Assembly: GCA_902490585.1 (NCBI GenBank)
Contig: CABUEI010000011.1
Location: forward strand, 1 to 60,757
Source: an uncultured Oscillospiraceae bacterium
GTDB taxonomy: Bacteria > Bacillota > Clostridia > Oscillospirales > Ruminococcaceae
Direction of reading: 5' to 3'
Length of the DNA stretch: 60,757 nucleotides
The notes beneath the pieces were generated by a model that was not told the DNA's origin, did not search any database, and saw only the letters and a list, made by a program, of their open reading frames with translations. The position numbers and the translations under genes are program-made. The stretch's first letter is position 1, and each line of letters starts with the position of its first letter. Positions 42,636 to 51,809 of this stretch are shown here, in pieces.

Positions 42636-43121
42636 TTAAATCCTGAAACTTTCCCTCAATATCTTTTTCCCGCTCTCCGTCACAAATATCCTCTCATACG
42701 CATTTCTGACAGCCTTTTCACTAGCGTTATCCTCATAGAGATTGACTATGAAATCCGCCTCAATGAGTATCTGCAAATCTTTGCCGTCAATGCCTGTATA
42801 TGTGTGGTGATGGGCGATAAGATACATAACACGTTCGGTAACATCTTCATATCCGCCGACCGACTGTAAAATCCCTTTTGCAATATCGGGACCGAGCTTT
42901 TGCTGTATCTCGCCGTCATTTCTACCGTAGAGCCGTTCGCCCTCGTGAATGCCTATATCGTGAAGTATCGCCGCCGTTTCAAGAGCTTTCATCATTTCGT
43001 CCGACAGCTTCTCCTGCTTACCGATAAGCCTTGCGAAGCTGTGTACTTTTATAAAGTGCTGTATCCTTTTAGGGTCGCCCTTATCATATTCAATCGCCGC
43101 CATTAACAGTTTCTCGTGCAT
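42636..43121 (-). CDS. HD-domain phosphohydrolase of the sigma/propeller operon
   Basis: A 161-residue HD protein with HFIKVHSFARLIG, ETAAILHDIGIHEGERLYG and YLIAHHHTYTGIDG, giving the H...HD...H...D metal ligands of the family. Likely a phosphohydrolase of unknown substrate. It starts 9 bp after the large beta-propeller gene, with AAGGTG before the ATG, so it belongs to the same transcript as the sigma factor. It is not closely similar to the HD protein at 25058-25543 (different spacing and C-terminus). Confidence 0.83.
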   Translation of the reverse strand: MHEKLLMAAIEYDKGDPKRIQHFIKVHSFARLIGKQEKLSDEMMKALETAAILHDIGIHEGERLYGRNDGEIQQKLGPDIAKGILQSVGGYEDVTERVMYLIAHHHTYTGIDGKDLQILIEADFIVNLYEDNASEKAVRNAYERIFVTESGKKILRESFRI

Positions 43122-43130
43122 GATTTCACC

Positions 43131-45968
43131 TTATTCGCTCTTACTGTCTGCCGTGCTCTGTGCACTGCTTTCGGTCTTGCTCTCGGTACCGCTTTCTGTT
43201 TTACTCTCAGTCTTGCTTTCGGTAGCGGTATCTTTCTTTTCAACCGTCTTGAAAACGGTGTCCGAAATGACCTTAACCTTATCTATATCGGCTGTTATAA
43301 CACGGTTATCCCACATTGTAAGAATGTACGGTTTGTCACCGCCGATTATCTCACAGTCAAGCGTTGTGTACTTTTCATCGTACAGAGTTATGTTTCCGAG
43401 TTCGGTTAACTTTCCGTCCGCATAGCTGTAGAACTTGCATACGCTGACCTGAGATATTCCGTCAAAATACATTACGGGTATTCCGATTATGATCTTGCCG
43501 TCCTTTTCATAATAACCGAGCTGTGTAATATCATCGCATACGGGACTTGTGAGATAGTTGTTCCAGTCACCCGGAGTTCCGCTTTCTGCCGTGATTGTTA
43601 CTTCCGCTTTTTTGTCGCCGCCGACAGCAAGTAAAATTCCCGTTCTGTTTCCGTCCTTGTCAGACTTAACAGTAACCTCGGCTGTAACCTTGTCATTTAT
43701 AGCTACACTGTGGGTATCTTCAGCCTTGTCCGCCTGCTCACCTGTATCTGCGTTTATATTGTACTGTATCGGATTGTCACCGTATGTTGTGACCGTTACG
43801 GTATTCTGCTTGCCGCTTATCGCCGCTATACGCTCTCCCGCTCCAAAACCCTCGGCAAATACGAGATTCCCGAGCATTTCATTTGTTGTGACAACCGTGT
43901 TCCGTGGCGTATCGTTTGTATAGATTTCGCCAACACCGGCAAAATTCTCATCCATTGCTTTGACAAGACACGGGTTAAAAGCCACATCGGGTAATCCGCT
44001 TGAAAGTGTATTCAACGATTCGTCAAATGTAATATATGTTATTGTGCTGTAGTATGACTTATTGACCATGGCGGTTTCGGTTACATACATTCCGTTTGCA
44101 CCGACTGCGCATCCGCTGCTGTCGCCGACTATAGTGCTTTTCATTTTGACTTTTTTGCTATTATCGGGAGTTATCATTGTTGCCGTGTAATAGTTCAGTC
44201 TGCTTACATAAGACGGTATCATCAGATTTTTATACTGAACGGCAGTGGTTATACCGTCATGTATATATGACGGGGCAAGCGTTTCCGGCTTATCTGCGTT
44301 AGCAGTGCCAAAGTCGAATTTGTCTTTTGTAGCTATGAATATATTGCTACCGTTTGTATAATAATCGACAAATTCTCCTGAAAGTATATATTCATCGACA
44401 GCTTTTCCGCTTATCATGCCGTTTTCGTCATAAGTACGGATAACGGTTGCACCGTCTTTACTGCCGATAACCGCAAAATACTCTCCGCACTTCACTATTC
44501 CCACATCTTCCAGCCCTGTTTCAAAGCTGAAATTGTCGCTGAGTTTGCCGTCCGTTTCCTTAGCTCCGCATATCTCGGTATTATTTACAGCGGCTACAAG
44601 ATTATCGCCGTACACGTTTTTCGGAACTTCTGAACAGGTCTGCTCGGTTATTACAAATGTATCAGGCAAGGCATAGCTTATCTTGCCGTCAGCCGCTGTT
44701 GCCTGCTCAATAAGTGAATGGTAATCGCTGATATTCTGTTCTATCTTTTCGGGGATATCGTATGTAAGCTCAGGGATAATTCCGCTGGTTCTGAGATAGT
44801 TCAGCGAAAGTCCTCCGATAACAAGCACAGCCGCACCCACAAAAGAGGTGATCAGGCAACCCTTGCTTCTCTTTGCAACAACATATTCCTCTTCGTCATC
44901 GCTGACATCATAGTCGGGCTCGCCGTATGAACCGCCATTGTCTGTATCTCCGCCGTCCATAAGATCACCTATTGCACTGCCGATTTCTCTTGCATTACTG
45001 CCTATCTTTTCATCATCTGCAATAATTCCGTCAAAATCTTCTGCCTCTTCAGGTTCACTCTTTTCGGCACTTACCGGCGGTGCCGGTATGCAGAACTCCA
45101 TAGTTGCGCTTTTACCGTCGTTTGCCGCAATGCCCGTTTCATCATATGTATTGTTTTCCGTTTTGTCGGCGCTGTTATCAGCAGTATCTTCGGCAGGTTC
45201 GGTTATGTTCTGTACTTTTTCTACAGGTTCGGTATTTTCAGCCTCATTTTCTACAGCAGAATTTGCACTCGCATTCTCTATGCTTTCCTGCCCGTTAACC
45301 GACTCATTTGCATTACTATCTGTATAATTTGACGCCGTTTCTACATTTTCGACACTGTTTTCACTGTCAATTTCACTTTGCATACGTTGGATAAGTGCCT
45401 CGGCGGCAGAGATTCTTTCATTGTCGGGACTGTCTTCGGTCTTATCGCTGTCGTTTGCCTGCTGAGCGGTCATGTTATCATCAATTACACTGTTGTCATC
45501 TGGAGATGCTTTTTCCGCAGTATCAACAACGTTCTGTTCTGTTCCTGTTTCATCTTCTTTGTGAACGTACTTTTTCCCTGTCAGTTCCTCTGTCATTCGG
45601 CGGAGCGTTTCTTCTTCACGACGTTTTCTCTGCTCTGCAAGCTCTTTACGCTGAGTTGCAACCGCAATTATCATGCGGTAATCTTCTCCGCTCAGAACCG
45701 AGTTGTCCAGTATCTGTAGAAGTTCGTCAAACTTCAGGTGGGGATTTTCTTCAATTCTGCGGAACTCCATATTTCCGATTTTACTGTTGCCAAGCAGTTC
45801 AAGAAAGTCCGAGCCGCTTATTTTAAGTTCCTTTAACTTACGCAGGAAAACACCTGCGGTCATATCTCCGTTGTCTTCAAGTAATCTCTTTATCTCTTCC
45901 GGCTTTACTCTGTCGGGTATCTCCACGGAAGAAACGTATTCTTTTATCTTTTGTTCCAGACTGTCCAT
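43131..45968 (-). CDS. Large transmembrane protein with predicted external beta-propeller
   Basis: 945 residues. The cytoplasmic N-terminal part (1-370) has a helical head (about 1-130, charged coiled region at 105-130), then a long acidic Asn/Ser/Glu/Thr-rich linker (about 135-365). One membrane helix lies at about 371-392. The external part (393-920) is beta-rich with repeated short blades (YTNGSNIFIATKDK, GCAVGANGMYVTE, DENFAGVGEIY), like secreted beta-propeller proteins found beside sigma factors in clostridia. The C-terminus is a Ser/Thr/Glu/Lys repeat tail (KTESKTESGTESKTESS). It starts 16 bp after the sigma factor gene with GGAGGAAG upstream. Likely anti-sigma/sensor; this is inference from position and topology. 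Confidence 0.72.
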   Translation of the reverse strand: MDSLEQKIKEYVSSVEIPDRVKPEEIKRLLEDNGDMTAGVFLRKLKELKISGSDFLELLGNSKIGNMEFRRIEENPHLKFDELLQILDNSVLSGEDYRMIIAVATQRKELAEQRKRREEETLRRMTEELTGKKYVHKEDETGTEQNVVDTAEKASPDDNSVIDDNMTAQQANDSDKTEDSPDNERISAAEALIQRMQSEIDSENSVENVETASNYTDSNANESVNGQESIENASANSAVENEAENTEPVEKVQNITEPAEDTADNSADKTENNTYDETGIAANDGKSATMEFCIPAPPVSAEKSEPEEAEDFDGIIADDEKIGSNAREIGSAIGDLMDGGDTDNGGSYGEPDYDVSDDEEEYVVAKRSKGCLITSFVGAAVLVIGGLSLNYLRTSGIIPELTYDIPEKIEQNISDYHSLIEQATAADGKISYALPDTFVITEQTCSEVPKNVYGDNLVAAVNNTEICGAKETDGKLSDNFSFETGLEDVGIVKCGEYFAVIGSKDGATVIRTYDENGMISGKAVDEYILSGEFVDYYTNGSNIFIATKDKFDFGTANADKPETLAPSYIHDGITTAVQYKNLMIPSYVSRLNYYTATMITPDNSKKVKMKSTIVGDSSGCAVGANGMYVTETAMVNKSYYSTITYITFDESLNTLSSGLPDVAFNPCLVKAMDENFAGVGEIYTNDTPRNTVVTTNEMLGNLVFAEGFGAGERIAAISGKQNTVTVTTYGDNPIQYNINADTGEQADKAEDTHSVAINDKVTAEVTVKSDKDGNRTGILLAVGGDKKAEVTITAESGTPGDWNNYLTSPVCDDITQLGYYEKDGKIIIGIPVMYFDGISQVSVCKFYSYADGKLTELGNITLYDEKYTTLDCEIIGGDKPYILTMWDNRVITADIDKVKVISDTVFKTVEKKDTATESKTESKTESGTESKTESSAQSTADSKSE

Positions 45969-45984
45969 TTCCGTACTTCCTCCG

Positions 45985-46479
45985 TCAGATATTTGCTCCC
46001 GAAAGCAGTTGTGCTTTCATCGTCACCTCGGCGTTGGTAAGGCAGACGCCAACCGTTTCCTCGGTATAACCGCATAGTTTTGCGGTTTTCTCCGCACTGC
46101 AACCGCACACCGTGCTCACGCTGAGCACAAGTCTTTCTATATCGGGCAGTTCATTCAGAACATTCCTTATTTCAGAGCCGCTCTCAGTCTTACTGCAAAG
46201 CTCGCCGCCCGTTTTATTAAGATGTCTTATCTTCGTGCAGAGTATCTTAACAAGCCATTCTATAAACTGTGCCGATGTGCCGAGGTTTGCTGTCGGCAAT
46301 GCCGCAAAGCTGTCAAGCACCGTCAGTCTTACCGCTTCTACTGCGGCATCCTCGTTTTTCATCGCCATTCTCGCTATCTTATATACAGGTCTGTACACCG
46401 CTCTGTAAAGCTGTGCGTAACCTTCCGTATCACCTGTCTGCGCCTGTTTTATAAGTGCAGATAATTCCTGTGCGTTCAT
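45985..46479 (-). CDS. ECF-like RNA polymerase sigma factor (divergent)
   Basis: 164 residues. Region 2 is recognisable in GYAQLYRAVYRPVYKIARMAM and the following acidic helix. Region 4 is in LPDIERLVLSVSTVCGCSAEKTAKLCGYTEETVGVCL, an HTH with the usual spacing. Both are weak: the region 2 core lacks the strong DxxQ motif and region 4 lacks basic recognition-helix residues, so it may be a specialised or regulator-only paralogue. GAGGTG precedes the ATG. First gene of a three-gene operon with the large membrane protein and the HD hydrolase. Confidence 0.75.
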   Translation of the reverse strand: MNAQELSALIKQAQTGDTEGYAQLYRAVYRPVYKIARMAMKNEDAAVEAVRLTVLDSFAALPTANLGTSAQFIEWLVKILCTKIRHLNKTGGELCSKTESGSEIRNVLNELPDIERLVLSVSTVCGCSAEKTAKLCGYTEETVGVCLTNAEVTMKAQLLSGANI

Positions 46480-46599
46480 CTGTTCACCTCAAAATGTATA
46501 TATATATATTTATCATACCACAAAATCCGCTATATGAAAAGTCCTTTTCGGAAATTTTCACATTTTTTCGCCGCAATGAACGTACTTTCGGGCACGGTG

Positions 46600-46628
46600 T
46601 TGCGCTCCGCCGGTATTTATGATAGAAT
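46600..46628 (+). promoter_or_regulatory. Promoter of the UvrD-type helicase
   Basis: TTGCGC (46600-46605), 17 bp, TAGAAT (46623-46628). Confidence 0.55.
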
Positions 46629-46652
46629 AACCGTATAAACGGAGGGCTTTCT

Positions 46653-48953
46653 ATGACCGAAAATGAATTTGACAAGCGCTATATGAGCACCATGAGCGAA
46701 CAGCAGATAACTGCTGTAAAAGCTATAGAGGGGGCGGTTTTACTTCTCGCAGTGCCCGGTAGCGGAAAGACAACCGTGCTTATAACCAGGCTCGGATATA
46801 TGATATACCGCTGCGGCATAAGCCCCTCGGAAATACTGGCAGTCACCTACACCAGAGCGGCTACATACGAACTTAAAAAGCGATTTGCGGACTATTTCGG
46901 CAATCAATATGCAGGTGATCTTGAAATACGCACCATAAACGGCTTGTCCGCCAAGATCATCGAGCGATACGGCTTGACATACGGCACAGAAAACCTGCCT
47001 CATCTGATGAGCAAGGAAGGCGACCGCAAAAGGCTTATAGCAGAAATCTACAAAGCTGTCACGGGCGAATTTGCCGATACCACAACGGTGAATGATATCG
47101 GTGCAATGATAACCTACGCAAAGAACATGATGCTGTCCGACGATGAGATAATCGAGCTCTCTTCCGGGGACTACGATTCACTTAAAATGTACAGGGAGTA
47201 CAATCGTGCACTTTCATCACGCTCGCTTATGGACTATGACGACCAGATGGTCACAGCCCTTGATATACTCACAAATCACCCCGATATTCTGGCTTATTAT
47301 CACGGAAGATTCCGCTATATCTGCGTTGACGAGGCACAGGACACGTCAAAGATACAGCACGGGATCATAAAACTCCTGGCAAAAGCCGAAGGAAACATAT
47401 TCATGGTCGGGGATGAGGATCAGAGCATATATGCTTTCAGAGGTGCTTATCCCGATGCCCTGGCCGACTTTGAAAAGACATATAAAAACGCCCGTGTTCT
47501 GTTTATGGAGCAGAATTTCCGTTCCACTCCAGAAATCATCGGAGTAGCAAATTCTTTTGTCAGCCGTAACCGTTTCCGCCGTGAAAAAACTATCCGTGCA
47601 GTCAATGAAACGGGCACTCCGGTACGGATTGTTCATTGTCAGACAAGAAATGTGCAATATTGTTTCCTTTGCGGCATTGCACAAAGGAACGAAAAACAGA
47701 CCGCTGTACTGTTCAGAAATAACGACAGCGCAGTCATCCTGGTTGACCTGCTGGAGCGGGAAAATACAGGCTATAGGCTGAAAGGCGGCGAAAAGACATT
47801 CTTTACAAGCAAGCCTGTGCTTGATGTCACCGCAATAATCAACTTTATCAATGACCCTTACGACGCCGACAGCTTTATGGGAATATACTATAAAATAGGT
47901 CTATACATAACCAAGCAGGCGGCTGAAGCGGCTTGCAGACTGAGTTCAAGCCGTCATATCTCCATAACCGACGCACTGCTGAACGATGATATCGGCGTAG
48001 AAATCAGTGTAAACGCAAAGCGGAATATCAGGCAGACAGCAGAATATATCAAGCAGGCTCAGGGCAGTAATGCCGCTGAAACGCTGAGAATTATCCGCAC
48101 TGGTATGCAGTACGGGGACTATATGCACAAGAACGGGCTTGATGCAGATAAATACGAAATTCTCCGTATGCTTGCGCAACGTGTCGGCAACAGCAGAGAG
48201 CTTGTAGAAAGGCTTGACGAGCTGAACAGGATAATTACAGAGCATACGGACGACCCGGACAGCAGATTTACCCTGTCTACAGTTCACTCAAGCAAGGGGC
48301 TGGAGTACGAATGTGTATACCTGCTTGACGTGATAGACAATGTGCTGCCCTCCATTACTTCCGAAAATCTTAATGATAAGGAAGATGTAAAGCAGTACGA
48401 AGAGGAGCGCAGACTTTTCTATGTAGCAATGACAAGGGCGAAATCTGAGTTGTACCTGTTTTCCTGCAAAGGAGAACGTTCGGAGTTCCTGAACGAAGTT
48501 GAGAGCAATATGCCGATCGAGTACACCGACCGCAACGATATATTCTTTTCGCTGTTCGCAAGGGATATGCTCGGGCGTGAATATAACGACGGCAAAAACG
48601 GCAAAGGCGTTGTCATCGCCTACTGTGCGGAAAAGCTGTATATACGCTATAAAAGCGGCAAGAGCGAGCTGAAAACGCTTGATGAAATGCTGAGGGACCG
48701 TGACCGTACCGTGAAATATATCGAGCGTGAAGAACTCGAAAAGCTTAATGTAACCGATGAAAAACAGCCTGCACAAAATGCAACCGATATAAAGCTTAAA
48801 ACAGGCGACAGAATATACCACAGTGCTTTCGGCGAAGGCGTAATAAAGAACATTGACAAGCTCGGAATAGGCACAGTTCTGTTCGGCGATAACGGCACAA
48901 CCAAGCGGCTAATGCTCAAGACCTGTATCGAAAAAGGACTTATCACCGTATAA
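46653..48953 (+). CDS. UvrD/Rep/PcrA-type superfamily 1 DNA helicase
   Basis: A 766-residue SF1A helicase: motif Q/I SEQQITAVKA...AVPGSGKTTVL, Ia TYTRAATYELKKR, II YICVDEAQDTS, III VGDEDQSIYAFRGA, IV MEQNFRST, V TVHSSKGLEYECV and VI EEERRLFYVAMTRAK. The C-terminal GDRIYHSAFGEGVIKNID matches the Tudor-like RNA-polymerase-binding segment of PcrA/UvrD. It is somewhat longer than the minimal helicase core and more divergent than the housekeeping PcrA, so it may be a second paralogue. It is a 3'-5' helicase family used in repair and removal of stalled polymerase. GGAGGG precedes the ATG. Confidence 0.92.
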   Translation: MTENEFDKRYMSTMSEQQITAVKAIEGAVLLLAVPGSGKTTVLITRLGYMIYRCGISPSEILAVTYTRAATYELKKRFADYFGNQYAGDLEIRTINGLSAKIIERYGLTYGTENLPHLMSKEGDRKRLIAEIYKAVTGEFADTTTVNDIGAMITYAKNMMLSDDEIIELSSGDYDSLKMYREYNRALSSRSLMDYDDQMVTALDILTNHPDILAYYHGRFRYICVDEAQDTSKIQHGIIKLLAKAEGNIFMVGDEDQSIYAFRGAYPDALADFEKTYKNARVLFMEQNFRSTPEIIGVANSFVSRNRFRREKTIRAVNETGTPVRIVHCQTRNVQYCFLCGIAQRNEKQTAVLFRNNDSAVILVDLLERENTGYRLKGGEKTFFTSKPVLDVTAIINFINDPYDADSFMGIYYKIGLYITKQAAEAACRLSSSRHISITDALLNDDIGVEISVNAKRNIRQTAEYIKQAQGSNAAETLRIIRTGMQYGDYMHKNGLDADKYEILRMLAQRVGNSRELVERLDELNRIITEHTDDPDSRFTLSTVHSSKGLEYECVYLLDVIDNVLPSITSENLNDKEDVKQYEEERRLFYVAMTRAKSELYLFSCKGERSEFLNEVESNMPIEYTDRNDIFFSLFARDMLGREYNDGKNGKGVVIAYCAEKLYIRYKSGKSELKTLDEMLRDRDRTVKYIEREELEKLNVTDEKQPAQNATDIKLKTGDRIYHSAFGEGVIKNIDKLGIGTVLFGDNGTTKRLMLKTCIEKGLITV

Positions 48954-49244
48954 GTACGGATAATTTAATCATTCAATATTAACTTATAAACATAAGCGGA
49001 GCTATTTTCAATACAACCTGTAAATCGGGGAAAGATGCACTCTGCCGCTTTTATAACCGGATATTCCGTGTTGTAACTCTCGGTTTAATACTTACTGTTT
49101 TCACATTTACTAAATTTTTTGCTTAAATTAACCTAATCAAACTACTTAAAATTACATATATTTGATTAATTTTTCACATATATTGCCCCTACCGTTTGTA
49201 CACTTTAACCAAAATCAGTGATGATAAACTGTAGAAATAGTGAA

Positions 49245-49273
49245 TTGAATTTTGTGCACTTTTCGGTTATAAT
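49245..49273 (+). promoter_or_regulatory. Promoter of the sugar-binding lipoprotein
   Basis: TTGAAT (49245-49250), 17 bp, TATAAT (49268-49273). The preceding part of the 375-bp gap (48954-49240) is AT-rich with no further gene, terminator or repeat seen. Confidence 0.72.
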
Positions 49274-49286
49274 ATTAATATCTTGA

Positions 49287-49300
49287 TGTAAACGTATACA
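49287..49300 (+). promoter_or_regulatory. LacI/CcpA-type operator (cre-like)
   Basis: TGTAAACGTATACA, a near-palindrome centred on CG. It matches the cre consensus TGWAANCGNTNWCA at all but one fixed position. It lies about 7-20 bp past the expected transcription start, a position that would block elongation or initiation. Confidence 0.6.
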
Positions 49301-49328
49301 TACAAGACTAACTTATAGGAGGACTAAA

Positions 49329-50873
49329 ATGAAACTCTCAAAGAGAATTCTCGCTTGTGCGGTTACAGCGGCTATGGCAACATCAATGCTCTCAGCCTGC
49401 AACGGTTCAACCACTACAAGCGGTACTACAAGCAATGCCGGCACATCACAGAGCAATTCTGGAACAGCCAGCGAAAGCAACAATAACAGCGGTTCAACCG
49501 ACAACTCATCAACAGGCGGAAACAGCGGCAACATTGAAGAAGCTCCCTCAAACGGTGATACTCTCAAGTGGCTCGGTTACTACGACCTGAACACAGATGA
49601 TAAGGAAATCGTTGATAAGTTCAACGATGCAGGATATAAGGTAGAGACAATTTCAACAAGCTCAACCGAGTACTTCACAAAGCTCGCACAGCTCGTTGCA
49701 TCATCAGACTCTCCCGATATGGTTCGTTACGAGTGGCAGTCTTACCCCCACGGTGTAGCAAACAACCTTTACACTTCACTTGACAGCTATGTTGACTTTG
49801 ACAGCGAAACATGGGTTGGCATGAAGGATATGATTGAAAACTTCAACTACGGCGGAAAGCACTACTATCTTCCCTACCGTGTAAATGCCGGCGTTGTACT
49901 TATTTATAACCAGACAGCTCTTGAAGACGAAGGTATCAAGACAGATCCTCTGGAGCTTTATAAAGAAGGCAAGTGGACATGGAGCGCATGGAAGGATATA
50001 ATGACCGAATGGTGCAACATCGGTGACGACTACTACGGTGTTATGCCTACAGGCTTTGTTGCAATGCCTTTCATCGTTTCTACAGGTACAACACTTATTG
50101 ATGTTGACGGTCCCAACAAGCAGATCATCAACAACATGAAGGAAGCAAACGTTCAGAGATGCCAGGACTTCCTTGCTGATCTTGCAAATCAGGGTATGGT
50201 TAACGCAGAATATTCCAACCCCGATACTTGTCTTTCAGATACAAAGACACTGTTCGCAGAATTCGGTCTTGACTGGGGCTGGACATCAGCTCAGGCTGCC
50301 GCTAAGGATCAGGATATCAGATTCGTTCCGATACCCAGAGATGATCAGGCTGATGCATACTACATGAACACAGATACATTCGGTTATCTTGTTCCTGCAG
50401 GTGCAAAGAACATAAAGGCTGCTCTCAAGTACATGGAAATCTGCCGTCTTGATGAAATTGATCCCGAAAAGATCGAAAAGGCAAAGGCTGAAATGACAGC
50501 TGAACACCTTTACTATCCTAAATGCCCCGAGTGCGGCGTTTCTACAGCAGACAAGACTATAGAAAAGTGCCCCAACTGCGGTGCTACAAGAAGAGAAAAC
50601 AAGAAACATTCAGCAATGTCTGAAGACTTATATCAGATTTATTCTGACCTCAAGGATACAACAAGTGACAAGTTCACATTCCTCTTTGATGACTGCTTCG
50701 GATTCTCAACCGACCTTACAACAATGCTCCAGCAGGGCGATGATGAAGGTAAGGGTTGCGTTCTCGGCGGACCTTTCAAGCAGGGTGAATCTTACACAAG
50801 TCTCCGTGATTCATACTACGGTACTGTAGAAGCATTCCTTGAGCCTTACAGAGCTTTAATGCAGCAGAACTAA
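49329..50873 (+). CDS. ABC-type sugar-binding lipoprotein with inserted zinc ribbon
   Basis: 514 residues. The lipoprotein signal ends in LSAC (C24), followed by a Ser/Thr/Gly/Asn-rich linker (about 25-75) and a family-1 extracellular sugar-binding fold (YYLPYRVNAGVVLIYNQ, GKWTWSAWKDI, FGYLVPAGAK). Between the usual C-terminal helices, residues 399-417 form CPEC...CPNC (Cys-X2-Cys-X11-Cys-X2-Cys), a zinc-ribbon or rubredoxin-knuckle insertion not normal for this family. No permease or ATPase genes are adjacent, so it relies on a distant transporter or acts as a surface capture protein. The strong AGGAGG site and AAG/TTC bias suggest abundant protein. Confidence 0.88.
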   Translation: MKLSKRILACAVTAAMATSMLSACNGSTTTSGTTSNAGTSQSNSGTASESNNNSGSTDNSSTGGNSGNIEEAPSNGDTLKWLGYYDLNTDDKEIVDKFNDAGYKVETISTSSTEYFTKLAQLVASSDSPDMVRYEWQSYPHGVANNLYTSLDSYVDFDSETWVGMKDMIENFNYGGKHYYLPYRVNAGVVLIYNQTALEDEGIKTDPLELYKEGKWTWSAWKDIMTEWCNIGDDYYGVMPTGFVAMPFIVSTGTTLIDVDGPNKQIINNMKEANVQRCQDFLADLANQGMVNAEYSNPDTCLSDTKTLFAEFGLDWGWTSAQAAAKDQDIRFVPIPRDDQADAYYMNTDTFGYLVPAGAKNIKAALKYMEICRLDEIDPEKIEKAKAEMTAEHLYYPKCPECGVSTADKTIEKCPNCGATRRENKKHSAMSEDLYQIYSDLKDTTSDKFTFLFDDCFGFSTDLTTMLQQGDDEGKGCVLGGPFKQGESYTSLRDSYYGTVEAFLEPYRALMQQN

Positions 50874-50913
50874 GGTAAAGCGACTGTTCCGACAGAATAA
50901 TTAAACAACAACG

Positions 50914-50940
50914 AAGGCACCGCAAAAGCGGTGCCTTTAA
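50914..50940 (+). terminator. Terminator of the binding-protein gene
   Basis: A 10-bp stem AAGGCACCGC / GCGGTGCCTT with an AAAA loop and trailing T's. A second hairpin CAGTCTG / CAGACTG (50952-50969), followed by TCTTTAATTTTT, may act as back-up. Confidence 0.85.
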
Positions 50941-50985
50941 GTTTATAACGGCAGTCTGTAATCAGACTGTCTTTAATTTTTCCTC

Positions 50986-51666
50986 TTATTTTTCTTCCAT
51001 TGTAATGATTATAAACGCTGTTGTCATAAACACGGCACAAATCATAACCGCCCACTGATTTATAGCGGTTACGCACAAGTCGCCTGCAACTGCTCCGATA
51101 GCAAACATAGCGTTGATACTGAAAAGCAATAAACCTTTTCTGAGGTCATCCCTGTTTCTGTGAGCGACATACTCACATATTGATGACGCCGCTGTTCTCA
51201 TATTACCGATACACATTGTGGTAGCGCAGGCGTAGCTCTGTGGGTATGCACCCCTTATGCTTATCTTCCTGAACGCCTCTACCTGTGCACCACAGGCAAG
51301 CGAAATGATACAGTTGCAAAGGATATTAAGCTCATACGGTATAAATGCCGCCGCAAAGAGTGCCACCGCCTCGAACAGAATAACTATCTGCCGTCTGTGG
51401 AGCGCTCTGCCCTTGAAGATATGATGCACCGTCTGTGCAAGCACAACACCTGCTATAAACGCCATAACGGGAGCAAAGTACCTAAGTGCTACTACAAAAT
51501 TACCCTTTGCAAGATTTACTGCCATAAGCAGAATATTACCCGTCTGTGCGTTTGCGAATACCTCTCCTCTGCACATATATGAATATGCGTCCATGAAACC
51601 GCCCGACATTGCCAGTATGTACACGAGCGCCATTGAGTTTTCACAGACTCTGATTTTCTTTTTCAT
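50986..51666 (-). CDS. DUF1275/YoaK-family membrane protein
   Basis: 226 residues with about six membrane segments and the family blocks LAMSGGFMDAYSYM, FANAQTGNILLMAV and ATTMCIGNMRTAAS. YoaK-like proteins are widespread and uncharacterised. Directly before the ATG the RNA can fold as ACTATC-GGT-GATAGT (51667-51681), which puts the ribosome-binding GGTGA in the loop and stem. It is monocistronic, convergent with the binding-protein gene. Confidence 0.87.
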   Translation of the reverse strand: MKKKIRVCENSMALVYILAMSGGFMDAYSYMCRGEVFANAQTGNILLMAVNLAKGNFVVALRYFAPVMAFIAGVVLAQTVHHIFKGRALHRRQIVILFEAVALFAAAFIPYELNILCNCIISLACGAQVEAFRKISIRGAYPQSYACATTMCIGNMRTAASSICEYVAHRNRDDLRKGLLLFSINAMFAIGAVAGDLCVTAINQWAVMICAVFMTTAFIIITMEEK

Positions 51667-51809
51667 ACTATCACCGATAGTAATTGTAGCACAACAACGG
51701 ATATCTTTCCACTGTTAAATACAACAAAAATTATCGCCGTTACTGCAAACGGAATGTAAAAAATAAATGGGCTGTTACATGACAACCCATTATGTATTTG
51801 ACGTATTTA

